Below, piece by piece: positions 14,828 through 15,829 of a stretch of DNA of 15,829 nt. The stretch is from Pseudomonadota bacterium. Lineage in GTDB: Bacteria; Pseudomonadota; Alphaproteobacteria; Sphingomonadales; Sphingomonadaceae. The first letter of the stretch is position 1. Each line of letters opens with the position of its first letter. Under the pieces are notes generated by a model. It was not told the DNA's origin, made no database searches, and saw only the letters and a program-made list of their open reading frames with translations. The translations under genes were made by a program, and so were the position numbers. Where the stretch lies: positions 1-15,829 of the forward strand of contig JAEZCS010000021.1 in NCBI GenBank assembly GCA_023433445.1, written 5' to 3'.

Positions 14828-14848
14828 GCACTGGTGCAGCTTGTTGGC

Positions 14849-15811
14849 TCAGGCGAGCGAGGGATCGATACCCTTGCAGGCTTCCAGCAGTTCCTTGACC
14901 GCGTCCACCGACACCTGGAGGTTCGCCTTGGCTTCGTCGTCGAGTTCAATCTCGATGACCTGCTCGACGCCGTCCTTGCCGATGATCACGGGCACGCCGA
15001 CATAGAGATTGTCGACGCCATACTGACCGGTGAGGTTCGCGGCGCAGGGCAGCAGACGCTTCTGGTCGAAAAGATAGGCCTCAGCCATGGCGATGCCGCT
15101 GGTGGCGGGCGCATAGAAGGCCGAACCGGTCTTGAGCAGGCCGACGATCTCGCCGCCGCCCGAACGGGTGCGCTGAACGATGGCGTCGATGCGCTCCTTG
15201 GTCGAGCGGCCCTGCTTGATGAGGTCGGGGATCGGGATACCGGCGACGGTCGAATATTGCACGACCGGCACCATCGTGTCGCCGTGGCCGCCGAGCACGA
15301 AGCTGTTCACTTCCTTCACCGACACCTGGAATTCTTCAGCCAGGAAGTGGCTGAAGCGCGCAGAGTCGAGGACGCCCGCCATGCCAACGACCTTGTTGTG
15401 CGGCAGGCCGGAGAATTCGCGCAGCGCCCACACCATCGCGTCGAGCGGGTTGGTGATGCAGATGACAAAAGCGTTGGGGGCGTTGTTCTTGATGCCCTCG
15501 CCCACGGCCTTCATGACCTTGAGGTTGATGCCCAGAAGATCGTCGCGGCTCATGCCCGGCTTGCGAGCGACACCGGCGGTGACGATGATGACGTCGGCGT
15601 CCTTGATGTCGGCATAGTCGTTGGTGCCGGTGATCTTGGCATCGAAGCCTTCGACCGGGCCGCACTGCGACAGGTCGAGCGCCTTGCCCTGGGGCACGCC
15701 TTCGACCACGTCGAAGAGGACGACGTCGCCCAGACCCTTCAAAGCTGCGAGATGCGCGAGCGTACCGCCGATATTGCCAGCGCCGATGAGCGCGATCTTC
15801 TTACGGGCCAT
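14849..15811 (-). CDS. mdh: Malate dehydrogenase (NAD+, lactate-dehydrogenase-like type)
   Basis: Mdh oxidises malate to oxaloacetate with NAD+ in the TCA cycle. The 320-residue protein begins MARKKIALIGAGNIGG with the nucleotide-binding GAGNIGG (10–16); Asp34 at the end of the second strand fits NAD rather than NADP. The catalytic loop VARKPGMSRDDLL holds Arg83 and Arg89. ITNPLDAM (119–126), LDSARF (148–153, Arg152) and GGHGDTMVP (174–182, catalytic His176) complete the site, and SGGGEIV and YAPATS follow as in this MDH subgroup. Arg83 within the active-site loop, rather than Gln, fits malate over lactate. I start at ATG 15811. An in-frame TTG at 15817 is only three bases from the GGAGGA site and adds nothing conserved. 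It is the first visible gene of the mdh–sucD–sucA–sucB–lpdA run; its promoter is beyond the right edge. Confidence 0.97.
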   Translation of the reverse strand: MARKKIALIGAGNIGGTLAHLAALKGLGDVVLFDVVEGVPQGKALDLSQCGPVEGFDAKITGTNDYADIKDADVIIVTAGVARKPGMSRDDLLGINLKVMKAVGEGIKNNAPNAFVICITNPLDAMVWALREFSGLPHNKVVGMAGVLDSARFSHFLAEEFQVSVKEVNSFVLGGHGDTMVPVVQYSTVAGIPIPDLIKQGRSTKERIDAIVQRTRSGGGEIVGLLKTGSAFYAPATSGIAMAEAYLFDQKRLLPCAANLTGQYGVDNLYVGVPVIIGKDGVEQVIEIELDDEAKANLQVSVDAVKELLEACKGIDPSLA

Positions 15812-15820
15812 ATGCAATCA

Positions 15821-15826
15821 TCCTCC
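15821..15826 (-). promoter_or_regulatory. Ribosome binding site of mdh
   Basis: GGAGGA on the – strand lies nine bases before the ATG at 15811 and three bases before the in-frame TTG at 15817. The spacing favours the ATG. Confidence 0.75.
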
Positions 15827-15829
15827 AAG

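Noticed and set aside
13776..15005. + strand open frame (409 codons) spanning sucD and its flanks
   Set aside because: Antisense to sucD and parts of sucA and mdh; it crosses three real genes and shows no family motif.

Overview
The window reads as ordinary chromosomal DNA of a GC-rich alphaproteobacterium. It is most likely a member of the Sphingomonadales, of Sphingobium or Sphingomonas type. This rests on the protein sequences as I recognise them (for example a 2-oxoglutarate dehydrogenase E1 that starts MGFEG and runs into a GPSWARPNWPL-like segment), on the mdh–sucD–sucA–sucB–lpdA layout, and on palindromic intergenic repeats that resemble repeats I recall from this order. No database search was possible, so the genus is an inference. 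No tRNA, rRNA, CRISPR array, insertion sequence, phage gene or defence system was seen.

Layout, left end (1–1942). The window opens inside a + strand gene for a carbon-nitrogen hydrolase. This is the C-terminal half of the GNAT–nitrilase fusion family typified by Bacillus YhcX. A small four-helix membrane protein of unknown function follows on the – strand. Next comes a 259-base gap that holds a composite palindromic repeat, then a 64-residue KTSC-domain protein on the + strand.

Amino-sugar block (1929–6058, – strand). glmU, a membrane-anchored or exported metallophosphoesterase, and glmS are read in that order. glmU and the phosphoesterase overlap by four bases (GTGA). glmS ends inside the KTSC gene, in a 14-base tail-to-tail overlap. 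GlmS makes glucosamine-6-phosphate and GlmU makes UDP-GlcNAc, the precursor of peptidoglycan and lipid A. The phosphoesterase between them has no assigned substrate.

Divergent pair (6059–8134, + strand). gph (phosphoglycolate phosphatase) is read away from glmU. It is followed by a polytopic membrane diguanylate cyclase with an intact GGEEF site and no inhibitory RxxD site. A strong bidirectional terminator at 8139–8167 separates this strand from the next block.

TCA-cycle block (8192–15829, – strand). Read from the right edge leftward the order is mdh, sucD, sucA (odhA), sucB (odhB), lpdA. Together they encode the complete 2-oxoglutarate dehydrogenase complex (E1, E2, E3), the alpha subunit of succinyl-CoA synthetase, and malate dehydrogenase. 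The beta subunit gene sucC, commonly found between mdh and sucD in other alphaproteobacteria, is not in the window. Only 98 bases separate mdh from sucD. Perfect stem-loops lie in the mdh–sucD and sucD–sucA gaps, and a degenerate palindromic repeat lies in the sucB–lpdA gap. The promoter of this block lies beyond the right edge.

I found no convincing undescribed system. The points most worth a second look are the phosphoesterase inside the glmU–glmS operon with its slippage-prone signal-anchor repeat, the missing sucC with hairpins in the gaps, the mini-ORF leader of gph, and the orphan membrane protein.
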